The notes: a model not told the origin generated them from the sequence alone. A stretch of 35,468 nucleotides of DNA from Lachnospiraceae bacterium (GCA_017540355.1 JAFYBE010000064.1:1-35468), one strand, 5' to 3'. Numbered from the stretch's first letter, positions 25,739 through 34,864 are shown. Made by a program: numbers and translations.

Positions 25739-26002
25739 AATTTACGGAAGTAATCCGGGAAATAGGCGGAACTTCCGTAAATTTCAGTTTGTAAATATGT
25801 ATAATTCTCATTTATTTACGGAACTATTGGCCCAAATAGCTGATACTTCCGTAAATTTTTATGTGTGAATAAAAATTTCCAGGGGAATTTTACGGAAGTA
25901 ACGATTAAAATGGGCAAAAGTTCCGTAATTTGGGACATCAGAATCAGCAGCATCGAGATATGATTACGGAAGTAACTGCCAAAACAGGCAAAAGTTCCGT
26001 AA
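25739..26002 (+). repeat. Phased array of four 39-bp inverted-repeat units, 74-bp period
   Basis: This is the main content of the 427-base gap between the clostripain gene and gyrB. The 8-mer TTACGGAA occurs at 25742, 25816, 25890 and 25964, and its complement TTCCGTAA at 25773, 25847, 25921 and 25995. Each pair has exactly 23 bases between arms; units are 39 bp and spacers 35 bp, giving an exact 74-bp period. Unit 1 has 13-bp arms and unit 2 has 10-bp arms. The interiors are related (CTTTTGCCC and GTTACTTCC towards one side), with unit 2 in the opposite orientation to 1, 3 and 4. Spacings of 31, 43 and 74 bp are close to 3, 4 and 7 turns of DNA, so all boxes face the same side. The function is unknown. 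Confidence 0.9.
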
Positions 26003-26027
26003 AAACAACAAATTATTGTATCGGTAA

Positions 26028-26055
26028 TTGACGAAGGCACAAAATATGGTAAAAT
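26028..26055 (+). promoter_or_regulatory. Strong extended -10 promoter for the topoisomerase operon
   Basis: TTGACG (26028-26033), 16 bases, TAAAAT (26050-26055), with TG at 26047-26048. It lies 25 bases after the last repeat box and gives a leader of about 70 bases before gyrB. Confidence 0.75.
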
Positions 26056-26067
26056 ATAGAAGATATT

Positions 26068-26103
26068 GTGCAGAGGTGCGCCTATGCACCGGCGGGCGAC
26101 CGG
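26068..26103 (+). promoter_or_regulatory. GC-rich structured leader of gyrB
   Basis: Arms 26068-26076 and 26081-26089 form a 9-position stem with one G-A mismatch and loop TGCG. CCGG at 26089-26092 and 26100-26103 can make a second short stem. This stretch is much richer in G and C than its surroundings. It ends about 16 bases before the ribosome site and could affect translation or be a remnant; no known riboswitch is recognised. Confidence 0.4.
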
Positions 26104-26133
26104 CACGACGTCATTATGTAGGAGAATGGTTAA

Positions 26134-28074
26134 ATGGCAGTTAATACCAATAATAAAGCAAAAGATACATATGATGCGTCCAATATTACGGTTTTAGAGG
26201 GACTTGAGGCTGTAAGAGTGCGCCCCGGTATGTATATCGGAAGCGTATCTACAAAGGGACTTAATCATCTGATATATGAGATTGTAGATAACTCGGTCGA
26301 CGAGCATCTTGCCGGACATTGCAGCAGGATTCACGTAACTCTTGAAGCTGACGGTTCGGCTACGATAGAGGATAACGGACGCGGTATCCCCATTGAGATG
26401 CATGAGAAAGGAATGAGTGCCGAGAGACTTGTGTTCACGACTCTTCATGCCGGCGGTAAGTTTGACGATTCGGCGTATAAGACAAGCGGCGGTCTGCACG
26501 GTGTCGGAAGTTCGGTCGTCAATGCTTTGTCGAACCGTCTGACTGTACGAGTTAAAAAGAACGGTCACATTTACGAGGACTCATATGAGAGGGGTGTGCC
26601 GACCACCGAACTTATTAAGGGCCTTCTGCCCGAAGTTGGCAATACCAGGGAGACCGGTACGACAATCAATTTCCTTCCGGATGATACGATATTTGACAAG
26701 ACCTGGTTCAGGGAAGAGGACGTTAAGTCAAGACTTCATGAGACGGCTTATCTTAATCCCGGACTTACGATAATTTTTGAGGATAAGCGTAAGCCTGAGC
26801 AGGAATATGTTGAGTTCCATGAGCCCGACGGACTTGTGGGCTTTATTCAGGATATGAACAGGGCCAAGGAGATCATCCATGAGCCCGTATATCTTAAGGG
26901 CGAGGCTGAGGGCATCACTGTGGAAGTTGCATTTCAGTATGTGAATGAGTTCCATGAGAATGTTCTCGGATTCTGTAACAACATATATAACTCCGAGGGC
27001 GGAACACATCTGACCGGTTTTAAGACGACTTTTACAACGGTCATGAATAACTATGCCCGTCAGATAGGAATACTTAAGGATAAGGATGCGAACTTTACGG
27101 GTACCGATGTGCGTAACGGTATGACTGCAATAGTATCTATTAAGCATCCCGACCCCAGATTCGAGGGTCAGACCAAGACCAAGCTTGATAATCAGGATGC
27201 GGCCAAGGTTGTAGGTAAGGTAACGGGCGATGAGATGGTGCATTTCTTTGACCGTAATCTCGAGACGCTTAAGGCGGTACTCGGATGCGCCGAGAAGGCA
27301 GCCAAGATCCGTAAGAGCGAAGAGAAGGCCAAGACCAATATGTTATCAAAGCCTAAGTACAGCTTTGATTCTAACGGAAAGTTAAGCAACTGCGAGTCAA
27401 GAGAAGCCGAGAAGTGTGAGATCTTCATAGTCGAGGGAGATTCTGCCGGCGGCAGCGCCAAGACTGCAAGATACAGGATGTATCAGGCAATCCTGCCTAT
27501 AAGAGGTAAGATACTTAACGTTGAGAAAGCCTCCATTGATAAGGTGCTTGCCAATGCCGAGATCAAGACCATGATCAATGCGTTCGGATGCGGTTTTTCC
27601 GAAGGCTACGGCAATGACTTTGATATAAGCAGGTTAAGATATAACAAGATAATAATCATGGCGGATGCCGACGTCGATGGTGAGCATATAAGCACGCTTC
27701 TGCTGACGCTTTTCTACAGATTCATGCCCGAACTCATATACGAAGGACATGTATATCTTGCTATGTCGCCGCTTTATAAGGCGATACCCGCCAAGGGAGA
27801 AGAGGAGTATCTTTATGACGATGCGGCGCTTGAGAAGTACCGCAAGAATCATAAGGGCAGTTTTACGCTGCAGAGATATAAGGGTCTTGGCGAGATGGAT
27901 GCCGAGCAGTTATGGGAGACAACTCTTGATCCCGCAAGACGTAAGTTGAGGCTTGTTGAGATAGAAGATGCGAGAATGGCTTCGGATGTGACCGAGCTTT
28001 TGATGGGCAATGACGTTGCGCCCCGTAAGACATTCATATACGAACATGCCAAGGATGCCTTGCTTGATATATAA
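26134..28074 (+). CDS. gyrB: Type IIA topoisomerase B subunit (GyrB-like)
   Basis: This 646-residue ATPase subunit drives strand passage. The GHKL ATPase domain has E49 and N53 in YEIVDNSVDE, DNGRGIP (80-86) and GGLHGVGSS (119-127). The transducer (ITVEVAFQYVNEFHENV, GGTHLTGFKTTF) is followed by the TOPRIM domain with EGDSAGGSA and DADVDGEH, and the closing LQRYKGLGEMDAEQLWETT. The ending ALLDI, the HPDPRFEGQTKTKL stretch and KILNVEKA are closer to GyrB than to ParE. There is no adjacent dnaA, dnaN or recF, so it is not the usual oriC copy and may be a second pair. AGGAG is correctly placed. The gyrB symbol is a similarity call; gyrase versus topo IV activity is open. Confidence 0.85.
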   Translation: MAVNTNNKAKDTYDASNITVLEGLEAVRVRPGMYIGSVSTKGLNHLIYEIVDNSVDEHLAGHCSRIHVTLEADGSATIEDNGRGIPIEMHEKGMSAERLVFTTLHAGGKFDDSAYKTSGGLHGVGSSVVNALSNRLTVRVKKNGHIYEDSYERGVPTTELIKGLLPEVGNTRETGTTINFLPDDTIFDKTWFREEDVKSRLHETAYLNPGLTIIFEDKRKPEQEYVEFHEPDGLVGFIQDMNRAKEIIHEPVYLKGEAEGITVEVAFQYVNEFHENVLGFCNNIYNSEGGTHLTGFKTTFTTVMNNYARQIGILKDKDANFTGTDVRNGMTAIVSIKHPDPRFEGQTKTKLDNQDAAKVVGKVTGDEMVHFFDRNLETLKAVLGCAEKAAKIRKSEEKAKTNMLSKPKYSFDSNGKLSNCESREAEKCEIFIVEGDSAGGSAKTARYRMYQAILPIRGKILNVEKASIDKVLANAEIKTMINAFGCGFSEGYGNDFDISRLRYNKIIIMADADVDGEHISTLLLTLFYRFMPELIYEGHVYLAMSPLYKAIPAKGEEEYLYDDAALEKYRKNHKGSFTLQRYKGLGEMDAEQLWETTLDPARRKLRLVEIEDARMASDVTELLMGNDVAPRKTFIYEHAKDALLDI

Positions 28075-28127
28075 GTGCGTGCATTAAGAATATGTGTTGC
28101 GAAGAATTATAAAGATAGGATAGATAA

Positions 28128-30389
28128 ATGGCCGGTAAGAACAGTGTTCAGGTAATTGAAGAAGATATAATCAAGACCGAATATTCGGAGATAATGCAGA
28201 AGTCTTTCATAGACTATGCCATGAGTGTCATCGTGGCAAGAGCGCTTCCGGATGTAAGGGACGGACTTAAGCCCGTACAGCGCCGTACTCTGTATGATAT
28301 GTATGAGCTCGGTGTAAGGTATGACAAGCCCTATCGTAAGAGCGCCCGTATAGTGGGTGATACAATGGGTAAATATCATCCTCACGGTGACAGTTCGATA
28401 TATGATGCGCTCGTTAATATGAGCCAGGAATTCAAGAAGGGGCTGCCACTTGTTGACGGTCACGGTAACTTCGGTAATATCGAAGGTGACGGCGCCGCTG
28501 CAATGCGATACACGGAGGCAAGACTTCAGAAGATCACTCAGGACGGTCTGCTTGCAGATCTTGATAAGGATGTGGTCGACTTCGGACCCAACTTTGATGA
28601 GACAGAGAAGGAGCCCTCGGTTTTACCATGTCGCTTCCCGAACCTGCTTGTTAACGGTACCGAAGGTATCGCCGTGGGTATGGCTACGTCCATCCCGCCT
28701 CACAATCTCGGTGAAGTCATCGATGCGATGAAGGCATATATGAAGGATGAGACGATCTCTACGCGTGCGCTTATGAAGTACTGTAAGGGCCCCGATTTCC
28801 CGACAGGCGGAATCATCTCGAACAAAGATGAGCTTCTTGCGATATATGAGACCGGTATGGGCAAGGTTAAGATTCGCGGTAAGGTGGAGACGGAGAAGGG
28901 CAAGAACGGTCATACGAACGTTGTGATAACCGAGATTCCCTTTACGATGATCGGTGCCAATATTACAAAGTTTTTACAGGATGTTGCAGCGCTTGCCGAT
29001 TCCAAGAAAGCTCCCGACATAGTCGATATCTCTAACCAGTCTTCGAAGGAAGGCATAAGAATCGTTATCGAGCTTAAGAAGGACGCGAACGTAGATAATT
29101 TCATCAATCTCTTATATAAAAAGACGAGGCTCCAGGACACCTTCGGCTTTAACATGCTTGCAATCGCAGGCGGACGCCCGGAGACGATGGGACTTAAGAG
29201 AGTACTTAAGGAGTGCGTGGACTTCCAGTATGAGCTGGCGACCCGTAAGTACACCAATCTTTTGCACAAAGAGCAGGAGAAGAAGGAGATACAGGAAGGT
29301 CTTATCAAGGCTTGCAACGTTATCGACCTTATCATAGAGATATTAAGAGGCAGTAAGGACAGAGCGATGGCCAAGGCCTGCCTTATAGAAGGTAAGACCG
29401 AAGGGATCAACTTTAAGTCCAAGGAATCCAAGGTTATGGCGGCTACGTTAATGTTTACGGAGCCTCAGGCCAATGCGATCCTTGATATGCGTCTGTATAA
29501 ATTGATCGGCCTGGAGATTGATGCTTTGATCAAGGAGCATGAAGACACAGTTGCCAATATTTTCCGATATGAGGATATTCTGGATCGTAAGGATTCGATG
29601 GCTCAGGTTATCATGAATGATCTCGATGCAATCAAGAAGGAATTCTCGCGTCCCAGAAGGACGGTTATAGACAATCTTGAGGAAGTTGTGGTCGAAGAGG
29701 TCAAGGTTCCGGAGATGGATGTGATGTTTGCGATGGATCGTTTCGGCTATGCCAAGATCATCGATGTCAGCACATACGAGCGTAACAAAGAGGCGTGCGA
29801 GGAAGAATTCAAGTACCTGTGTAAGTGTAAGAATACGGGTAAGATATGCCTGTTTACGAATACCGGTAATCTGCATACATTCAAGGCTTCAGAACTTCCA
29901 ACGGCGAAGCTTAGGGATAAGGGCGTGCCGATTGACAATGTCAGTAACTTCTCGTCCGCCGAAGAGAATATCATAGCCGTGGCAAGTCAGAGTGATCTTA
30001 ATCTTTACAGGATACTCTTTGTTACGAAGCAATCGATGTGTAAGGTTGTGGACGGCGGAGAGTTTGATGTGGCCAAGAGAACGGTTGCGGCGACGAAGCT
30101 TATGGATGATGATGAAGTCGTATCGGTTGTACCGCTTACGGACCGCAAGTACATCACGATGCTTACGAACAACAGCATGTACATAAGGTTTGAGATAGCT
30201 GAGATACCGGAGAAGAAGAAGGTGGCCGTCGGCGTAAGATGTATGAAGCTTTCAGCCGGTGACTATGTCGATAAGGTTTACTACACGGGTGAGTTTGACG
30301 AGACCGTTATGGAAGCGGGCTCCGGCAAGATTGCGGTTAACAGCCTTAAGCTTTCAAAGCGTGACGGTAAAGGAACGAAGCTTAAGTAG
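28128..30389 (+). CDS. Type IIA topoisomerase A subunit without GyrA box
   Basis: This 753-residue subunit breaks and rejoins DNA. The catalytic tyrosine is Y128 (AAAMRYTEARL), and the quinolone-contact residues S89 and D93 (HGDSSIYDAL) are wild type. Helical breakage-reunion domain marks include SARIVGDTMGKYHPHGD and PPHNLGEVIDA. The C-terminal domain (about residues 520-753) has β-pinwheel-like blades (FAMDRFGYAKII, LFTNTGNLHTFKA), but where the gyrase-specific GyrA box should stand it reads NKEACEEEF. The chain is shorter than GyrA (about 820). It is therefore ParC-like in the part that decides supercoiling, although its B partner looks like GyrB. It lies 53 bases after gyrB. Confidence 0.85.
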   Translation: MAGKNSVQVIEEDIIKTEYSEIMQKSFIDYAMSVIVARALPDVRDGLKPVQRRTLYDMYELGVRYDKPYRKSARIVGDTMGKYHPHGDSSIYDALVNMSQEFKKGLPLVDGHGNFGNIEGDGAAAMRYTEARLQKITQDGLLADLDKDVVDFGPNFDETEKEPSVLPCRFPNLLVNGTEGIAVGMATSIPPHNLGEVIDAMKAYMKDETISTRALMKYCKGPDFPTGGIISNKDELLAIYETGMGKVKIRGKVETEKGKNGHTNVVITEIPFTMIGANITKFLQDVAALADSKKAPDIVDISNQSSKEGIRIVIELKKDANVDNFINLLYKKTRLQDTFGFNMLAIAGGRPETMGLKRVLKECVDFQYELATRKYTNLLHKEQEKKEIQEGLIKACNVIDLIIEILRGSKDRAMAKACLIEGKTEGINFKSKESKVMAATLMFTEPQANAILDMRLYKLIGLEIDALIKEHEDTVANIFRYEDILDRKDSMAQVIMNDLDAIKKEFSRPRRTVIDNLEEVVVEEVKVPEMDVMFAMDRFGYAKIIDVSTYERNKEACEEEFKYLCKCKNTGKICLFTNTGNLHTFKASELPTAKLRDKGVPIDNVSNFSSAEENIIAVASQSDLNLYRILFVTKQSMCKVVDGGEFDVAKRTVAATKLMDDDEVVSVVPLTDRKYITMLTNNSMYIRFEIAEIPEKKKVAVGVRCMKLSAGDYVDKVYYTGEFDETVMEAGSGKIAVNSLKLSKRDGKGTKLK

Positions 30390-30415
30390 GCATAAAATAT
30401 GTAAGGGAGATCCTT

Positions 30416-30961
30416 GTGAGAGTTATAGCTGGAATTGCGAGGTCGATGCCTCTTTACGCACCTAAGGGTGAAGGAACGAGACCTACGACCGACAGGATAA
30501 AAGAGACGCTTTTTAATACAATGCAGGGCTTTGTTCCTGATTCGGTATTTATCGATCTTTTTGCGGGAAGCGGTGCGGTAGGAATCGAGGCCTTAAGCCG
30601 CGGCGCTAAGCATGCGTATTTTGTTGATAACAGCAGAGAAGCCTTGGATTGCATACGTAAGAATCTTGAGTTTACGAAGCTGGCTGAGAATGCGACTGTT
30701 ATCGGCAGAAGTGCGTTTGATGCACTCTATGAGATTAAGGAGCCGGCGGATATAATATTTATCGACCCTCCCTATTCACTCGGCGTGGAATCTGATATAA
30801 TGCAAGTATTAAGGAAGAGTAAGTGCGTATCGGAGGATACGCTGATTGTCATCGAGGCGTATATCGATACGGACTTAAGTGATATACCCGCATTGGGATA
30901 TTCGGTGTACAAAGAGAAGCTGTATAAGACCAATAAGCACATATTCTACAAGGCAGTATAG
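30416..30961 (+). CDS. rsmD: 16S rRNA (guanine-N2)-methyltransferase RsmD
   Basis: It methylates G966 of 16S rRNA (E. coli numbering) with S-adenosylmethionine. The 181-residue product has normal length. It starts [10 protein letters not shown], keeps [14 protein letters not shown], the SAM motif [14 protein letters not shown] (47-60) and the catalytic DPPY (117-120). The start is GTG at 30416 with AAGGGAG upstream. It precedes coaD by 29 bases, a very common pairing in bacteria, and shares the topoisomerase operon. Confidence 0.94.
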   Translation: MRVIAGIARSMPLYAPKGEGTRPTTDRIKETLFNTMQGFVPDSVFIDLFAGSGAVGIEALSRGAKHAYFVDNSREALDCIRKNLEFTKLAENATVIGRSAFDALYEIKEPADIIFIDPPYSLGVESDIMQVLRKSKCVSEDTLIVIEAYIDTDLSDIPALGYSVYKEKLYKTNKHIFYKAV

Positions 30962-30990
30962 ATTTTGACGTAATTACGGGAGATGCAGTC

Positions 30991-31479
30991 ATGAAGAAAG
31001 CTATTTATCCTGGAAGCTTTGATCCGCTTACGCTCGGACATCTGGATATCATCAAAAGAGCGGCTGAAATCTTTGATAACCTTACCGTCGGTGTGCTCGA
31101 TAACCACGGAAAAACACCATTGTTTTCAGTAGAGGAACGTGTTAATATACTAAAGGAAGCAACGAAGGATTTGCCTAACGTTAAAGTCGAGTTTTTCAGC
31201 GGTCTTTTGGTCGATTATGCACGTGAGAACGGCTATCATGTTTCGGTAAGGGGACTCAGGGCCATAACGGATTTTGAGTACGAACTGCAGATAGCACAGA
31301 CCAATAAGATGTTAAGCGGCGGAGCTTTGGATACGATGTTTTTGACATCCGATGTGGAGTATTCATACTTAAGTTCATCGGGAGTTAAGGAGATAGCAAG
31401 CTTCGGTGGAGATATAAGCAAGTGTGTACCTGATTTTGTTGTTAAGCCGGTATACGAGAAATATAACATTCATAAGTGA
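30991..31479 (+). CDS. coaD: Pantetheine-phosphate adenylyltransferase
   Basis: This enzyme makes dephospho-CoA from 4'-phosphopantetheine and ATP, the fourth step of coenzyme A synthesis. The 162-residue product begins [14 protein letters not shown] with the nucleotidyltransferase motif T14-x-G-H17, has [18 protein letters not shown] (85-102), and [13 protein letters not shown] (124-136) near the C-terminus. GGGAG precedes the ATG. It follows rsmD, and the next gene starts 8 bases after its stop. Confidence 0.96.
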   Translation: MKKAIYPGSFDPLTLGHLDIIKRAAEIFDNLTVGVLDNHGKTPLFSVEERVNILKEATKDLPNVKVEFFSGLLVDYARENGYHVSVRGLRAITDFEYELQIAQTNKMLSGGALDTMFLTSDVEYSYLSSSGVKEIASFGGDISKCVPDFVVKPVYEKYNIHK

Positions 31480-31487
31480 GGGAGATA

Positions 31488-32303
31488 ATGGCCAGCAATA
31501 TTGAACAGATGATAGACGATATCGAGGTATATATTGACAGTTGTAAGTTCAAGCCGTTCAGTAATTCCCAGATTATCGTCAGCAAGGAAGAGATAGATAT
31601 GCTTCTTTCGGATCTTCGTAAGGCAACGCCTAAGGAGATCAAGATGTATCAGAAGATCATCAGCAATAAGGAGCAGATAATCGAAGAAGCCAAGATTAAT
31701 GCGCAGAAGCTCATAGATAAGACCAAGGCAGAGACCAGTGAGCTTATCAGCCAGCATGAGATCATGTTACGTGCTTATGAGCAGGCCGACGAAGTGGTTA
31801 ATGACGCTATAGCAAGAGCTCAGGAGATAATGGACAATGCCACGATAGAAGCCAATGAACTCAAGACATCGGCTATGGCATATACCGATTCGCTCTTAGC
31901 TCAGGTTGAAGATGTTGTGGGCCATTATATGAGCCTTACCAACAATAAGTACGACGAGATGATGGCATCGCTTGCCGAGTGCTACGACGTAGTAAGAGGT
32001 AACAGAGCGGAGCTTATACATACGGCAGTTGATGATACCGGACTTGATGTTGAGAATCTTTTGAACGAGAGTTCACAGGCTGCCGAGGTGGCAAGCGCGA
32101 GATTGTCTTCTCAGACAGGCAAGGGATCCGTTAAGAACAACGTATCTTATAAGACGGCACCGATGCCCGCCGCAGAGACTGTTGCCGCTGCAGCACCTGA
32201 AGCGGTTGCGGAACCTGAACCTGCGACGATACCCGAGACAGCGGATATCAAGCCTGATATAAGCGCAGGCGATGATGATTTTATCAATCTCGATCTTATC
32301 TGA
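31488..32303 (+). CDS. Coiled-coil protein of unknown function (downstream of coaD)
   Basis: A 271-residue protein I do not assign to a function. Residues 1-170 are mostly coiled coil (SNKEQIIEEAKINAQKLIDK, AIARAQEIMDNATIEANELK) of a DivIVA or V-ATPase subunit H type; the C-terminal 70 residues are disordered, rich in A, P and E, and end acidic (DDDFINLDLI). A protein of this kind follows coaD in many Clostridia, often named ATPase or V-ATPase subunit without proof. ATG at 31488 is chosen with GAGGGAG upstream, rather than the GTG at 31476 that overlaps coaD. It closes the operon before a terminator. Confidence 0.75.
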   Translation: MASNIEQMIDDIEVYIDSCKFKPFSNSQIIVSKEEIDMLLSDLRKATPKEIKMYQKIISNKEQIIEEAKINAQKLIDKTKAETSELISQHEIMLRAYEQADEVVNDAIARAQEIMDNATIEANELKTSAMAYTDSLLAQVEDVVGHYMSLTNNKYDEMMASLAECYDVVRGNRAELIHTAVDDTGLDVENLLNESSQAAEVASARLSSQTGKGSVKNNVSYKTAPMPAAETVAAAAPEAVAEPEPATIPETADIKPDISAGDDDFINLDLI

Positions 32304-32314
32304 TATGCGATTAT

Positions 32315-32346
32315 GAGGGCTGTTAATTCAGCCCTCTTATTTTTTC
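32315..32346 (+). terminator. Rho-independent terminator of the topoisomerase-coaD operon
   Basis: A perfect 8-bp stem (GAGGGCTG at 32315-32322, CAGCCCTC at 32329-32336), loop TTAATT, then TTATTTTTTC. This is a strong intrinsic terminator. Confidence 0.93.
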
Positions 32347-32388
32347 TGCCTTTACGGTTTTAACGGACTTAAGGCGAAGTGAGGAATT

Positions 32389-32964
32389 ATGGATTTTTTG
32401 TATAAGAAGCACCCGAAGGGCACATATGAGCATGCGGATTACAAGAAGAAAGCTGATACGCTTGTCATGATATTACTGTTCGCCATGGCCCTCGGATTAT
32501 ATGTGATCGGAAGAGTAACCACGGGCAGTAACCGTAATATCTTAACGATAGTTGCAGTGCTGGGCCTTTTGCCCGCATGCAAGATGGTTGTGGACGTTAT
32601 CATGAGCCTTCGGGTAAAAGCATGCGAGCCGGCATTAAAAGAGAAGATAGACGGGACCGTGGGAAGCCTTGACGGACTGTATAACATGTACTTTACGTCA
32701 TATAACAGGAATTACCTTCTGGCACATCTGGTGATTGCAGGTAATTCGATTATCGGATTAAGTTTAGATAAGGACTTTGATGAGAACGGGTTTAAGGAAC
32801 ATCTTACGGACCTTCTGCTTAAGGAGGGTTTAAAGGATGTGCTTATCAAGGTGTTTACCGATGAGGGTAAGTATCTGGGAAGGCTTGGCGAACTTAATGA
32901 GTCGAAGCCTTCATCGCCTAAGGATGCTGACATTCACAGGCTTATCCATGGCGTGACGCTTTAA
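32389..32964 (+). CDS. Small membrane protein of unknown function
   Basis: A 191-residue protein that I do not recognise. Two membrane segments (about residues 25-43 and 49-72) are followed by a soluble domain with LYNMYFTSYNRNYLLAHLVI, an acidic region (LDKDFDENGFKEHL) and a C-terminus of basic and acidic residues. GAGGA lies upstream of the ATG. It begins a new transcript after the terminator and precedes the radical SAM gene by 28 bases, so the two could be co-transcribed. A promoter is not clear. Confidence 0.7.
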   Translation: MDFLYKKHPKGTYEHADYKKKADTLVMILLFAMALGLYVIGRVTTGSNRNILTIVAVLGLLPACKMVVDVIMSLRVKACEPALKEKIDGTVGSLDGLYNMYFTSYNRNYLLAHLVIAGNSIIGLSLDKDFDENGFKEHLTDLLLKEGLKDVLIKVFTDEGKYLGRLGELNESKPSSPKDADIHRLIHGVTL

Positions 32965-32992
32965 ATTTATTTACGGAGTGTAGCTCTGATTT

Positions 32993-34864
32993 ATGATAAA
33001 ACAGGCATTATCTGACAGGATTTTGATGCAGGTCGACAAGCCTGCGCGATATATTGGTACCGAGATTAACAGCGTGGTAAAGGATAAGGACGCGGTGGAC
33101 GTTCGCTTTGCCATGTGTTTTCCCGATGTATATGAGATCGGGATGAGCCATCTTGGAATGCAGATACTCTATGCCATGCTTAACAGCTTTGAGGATGTAT
33201 GGTGTGAGAGGGTGTTTTCGCCGTGGACGGATCTCGATAAGATTATGAGGGAGGAGAACATCCCTCTTTTTGCGCTTGAAAGCCAGGAACCCGTGAAGAA
33301 CATGGATTTCCTCGGTATAACGCTTCAGTATGAGATGTGTTATACGAATATACTGCAGATTCTTGATCTGTCCGGGATTCCGTATAAGGCCAAGGACAGG
33401 ACATGGGACGATCCGATAGTTATCGGCGGCGGACCCTGTTCGTACAATCCCGAGCCTATATGTGATTTCTTTGATATATTCTATATAGGCGAAGGTGAGA
33501 CCAAGTACAGGGAGCTTATCGATCTTTATAAGGAGTGCAGGGCGGCCGGAGATGACAGGCTGACTTTCCTTAAAAAAGCGGCGGCTCTGGGCGGTATGTA
33601 CGTTCCGATGCTTTATGACGTTAAGTATAAAGAAGACGGTACGATAGAGAGTTTTAAGCCGAACACCGAGGGCGTGCCGGAGAAGATAAGCAAAGAGATA
33701 GTTTATGATCTGTCGGATGCATTTTACATTGAGAAGCCGATAGTCCCCTTTATAAAAGTTACTCAGGACAGGGTTGTGCTTGAGATACAGAGAGGATGCA
33801 TAAGAGGATGCAGATTCTGTCAGGCGGGACAGTTATATCGTCCGGTCAGGGAAAGAGATGTAGACTGGCTTAAGAAGCAGGCGATGACTCTGCTTAACAA
33901 TACGGGACAGGAAGAGATATCACTGAGTTCGCTCAGTTCAAGTGATTATACCAAGCTTGAAGAGCTCGTGGATTTCTTAATTGATGAGTGTAATGACAGA
34001 AGCGTCAATATTTCGCTTCCGTCACTTCGTATAGACAATTTCTCCGTCGATGCGATGAGCAAGGTTCAGGATGTAAAGAAGAGTTCGATTACATTTGCGC
34101 CGGAGGCAGGCTCTCAGCATATGAGGGATGTAATCAATAAGGGTATTACCGAAGAGCATATCTTAAGCGGCGCCCGTATGGCATTCGAAGCCGGATGGAC
34201 AAGAATCAAGCTTTACTTTATGTTAGGACTTCCGGGAGAGAGTTCGGAAGATATAGAGCAGATAGCAGTTCTGTCAGATAAGATAGCGAGGGAGTTTTTC
34301 GATACCGTTCCCAAGGAAAAGAGAGTAAACGGGCCGGTGCAGATAGTCACGAGTGCATCGTTTTTCGTTCCCAAGCCATTCACTCCTTTCCAATGGGCGC
34401 CTCAGGACACGAAGGAATCTTTCAGAGAGAAGGCATATATATTGAGGCAGGCCGTGATGGCACAGCTTAATCAGAAGAGAATTAAGTTTAACTGGCATGA
34501 GACGGATGTGAGCGTGCTTGAGGGAATACTTGCAAGAGGCGACCGCAAGCTTAACGATGCCATACTTACCGCATATAAGAAGGGATGCCTGTATGACGCA
34601 TGGAGCGATACCTACAGGGATGATCTGTGGATGGAAAGTTTTGAAGAATGCGGAATAGATATAGGCTTCTATACTACAAGAGTAAGAGAACTTGATGAGA
34701 TATTCCCGTGGGATTTCATATTCTGCGGAGTTGATAAGGAGTACCTTAAGGCGGAGTGGCTGCGCTCTAAGGAAGCGGTCGTAACTCCGAACTGTGCGGT
34801 CAAGTGCAACGGATGCGGGGCTGCCGGATATGGAACAGGAATTTGTGTTACACCCAGAAAGTGA
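32993..34864 (+). CDS. Radical SAM protein, TIGR03960-type
   Basis: A 623-residue radical SAM protein. The N-terminal domain has the B12-binding-like fold seen in this family (VYEIGMSHLGMQILYAMLN, VIGGGPCSYNPEPICD). The cluster motif is C269-x3-C273-x2-C276 (GCIRGCRFCQAG), followed by SLPSLRIDNFS and FAPEAGSQ, and KLYFMLGLPGE in the barrel. The C-terminal part ends with a cysteine group (CAVKCNGCGAAGYG). The family occurs widely in Clostridia next to DUF2344, as here (3 bases apart). The substrate is unknown; a tRNA or protein target has been supposed from the context with RNase G and ribosomal protein genes. The Shine-Dalgarno is weak. Confidence 0.87.
   Translation: MIKQALSDRILMQVDKPARYIGTEINSVVKDKDAVDVRFAMCFPDVYEIGMSHLGMQILYAMLNSFEDVWCERVFSPWTDLDKIMREENIPLFALESQEPVKNMDFLGITLQYEMCYTNILQILDLSGIPYKAKDRTWDDPIVIGGGPCSYNPEPICDFFDIFYIGEGETKYRELIDLYKECRAAGDDRLTFLKKAAALGGMYVPMLYDVKYKEDGTIESFKPNTEGVPEKISKEIVYDLSDAFYIEKPIVPFIKVTQDRVVLEIQRGCIRGCRFCQAGQLYRPVRERDVDWLKKQAMTLLNNTGQEEISLSSLSSSDYTKLEELVDFLIDECNDRSVNISLPSLRIDNFSVDAMSKVQDVKKSSITFAPEAGSQHMRDVINKGITEEHILSGARMAFEAGWTRIKLYFMLGLPGESSEDIEQIAVLSDKIAREFFDTVPKEKRVNGPVQIVTSASFFVPKPFTPFQWAPQDTKESFREKAYILRQAVMAQLNQKRIKFNWHETDVSVLEGILARGDRKLNDAILTAYKKGCLYDAWSDTYRDDLWMESFEECGIDIGFYTTRVRELDEIFPWDFIFCGVDKEYLKAEWLRSKEAVVTPNCAVKCNGCGAAGYGTGICVTPRK

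Noticed and set aside
25739-26002. CRISPR array
   Set aside because: Unit interiors differ, one unit is inverted, and no cas genes are seen.
25816-26106. - strand frame of 96 codons through the repeat region
   Set aside because: It arises from the inverted repeats and has no ribosome site or family likeness.
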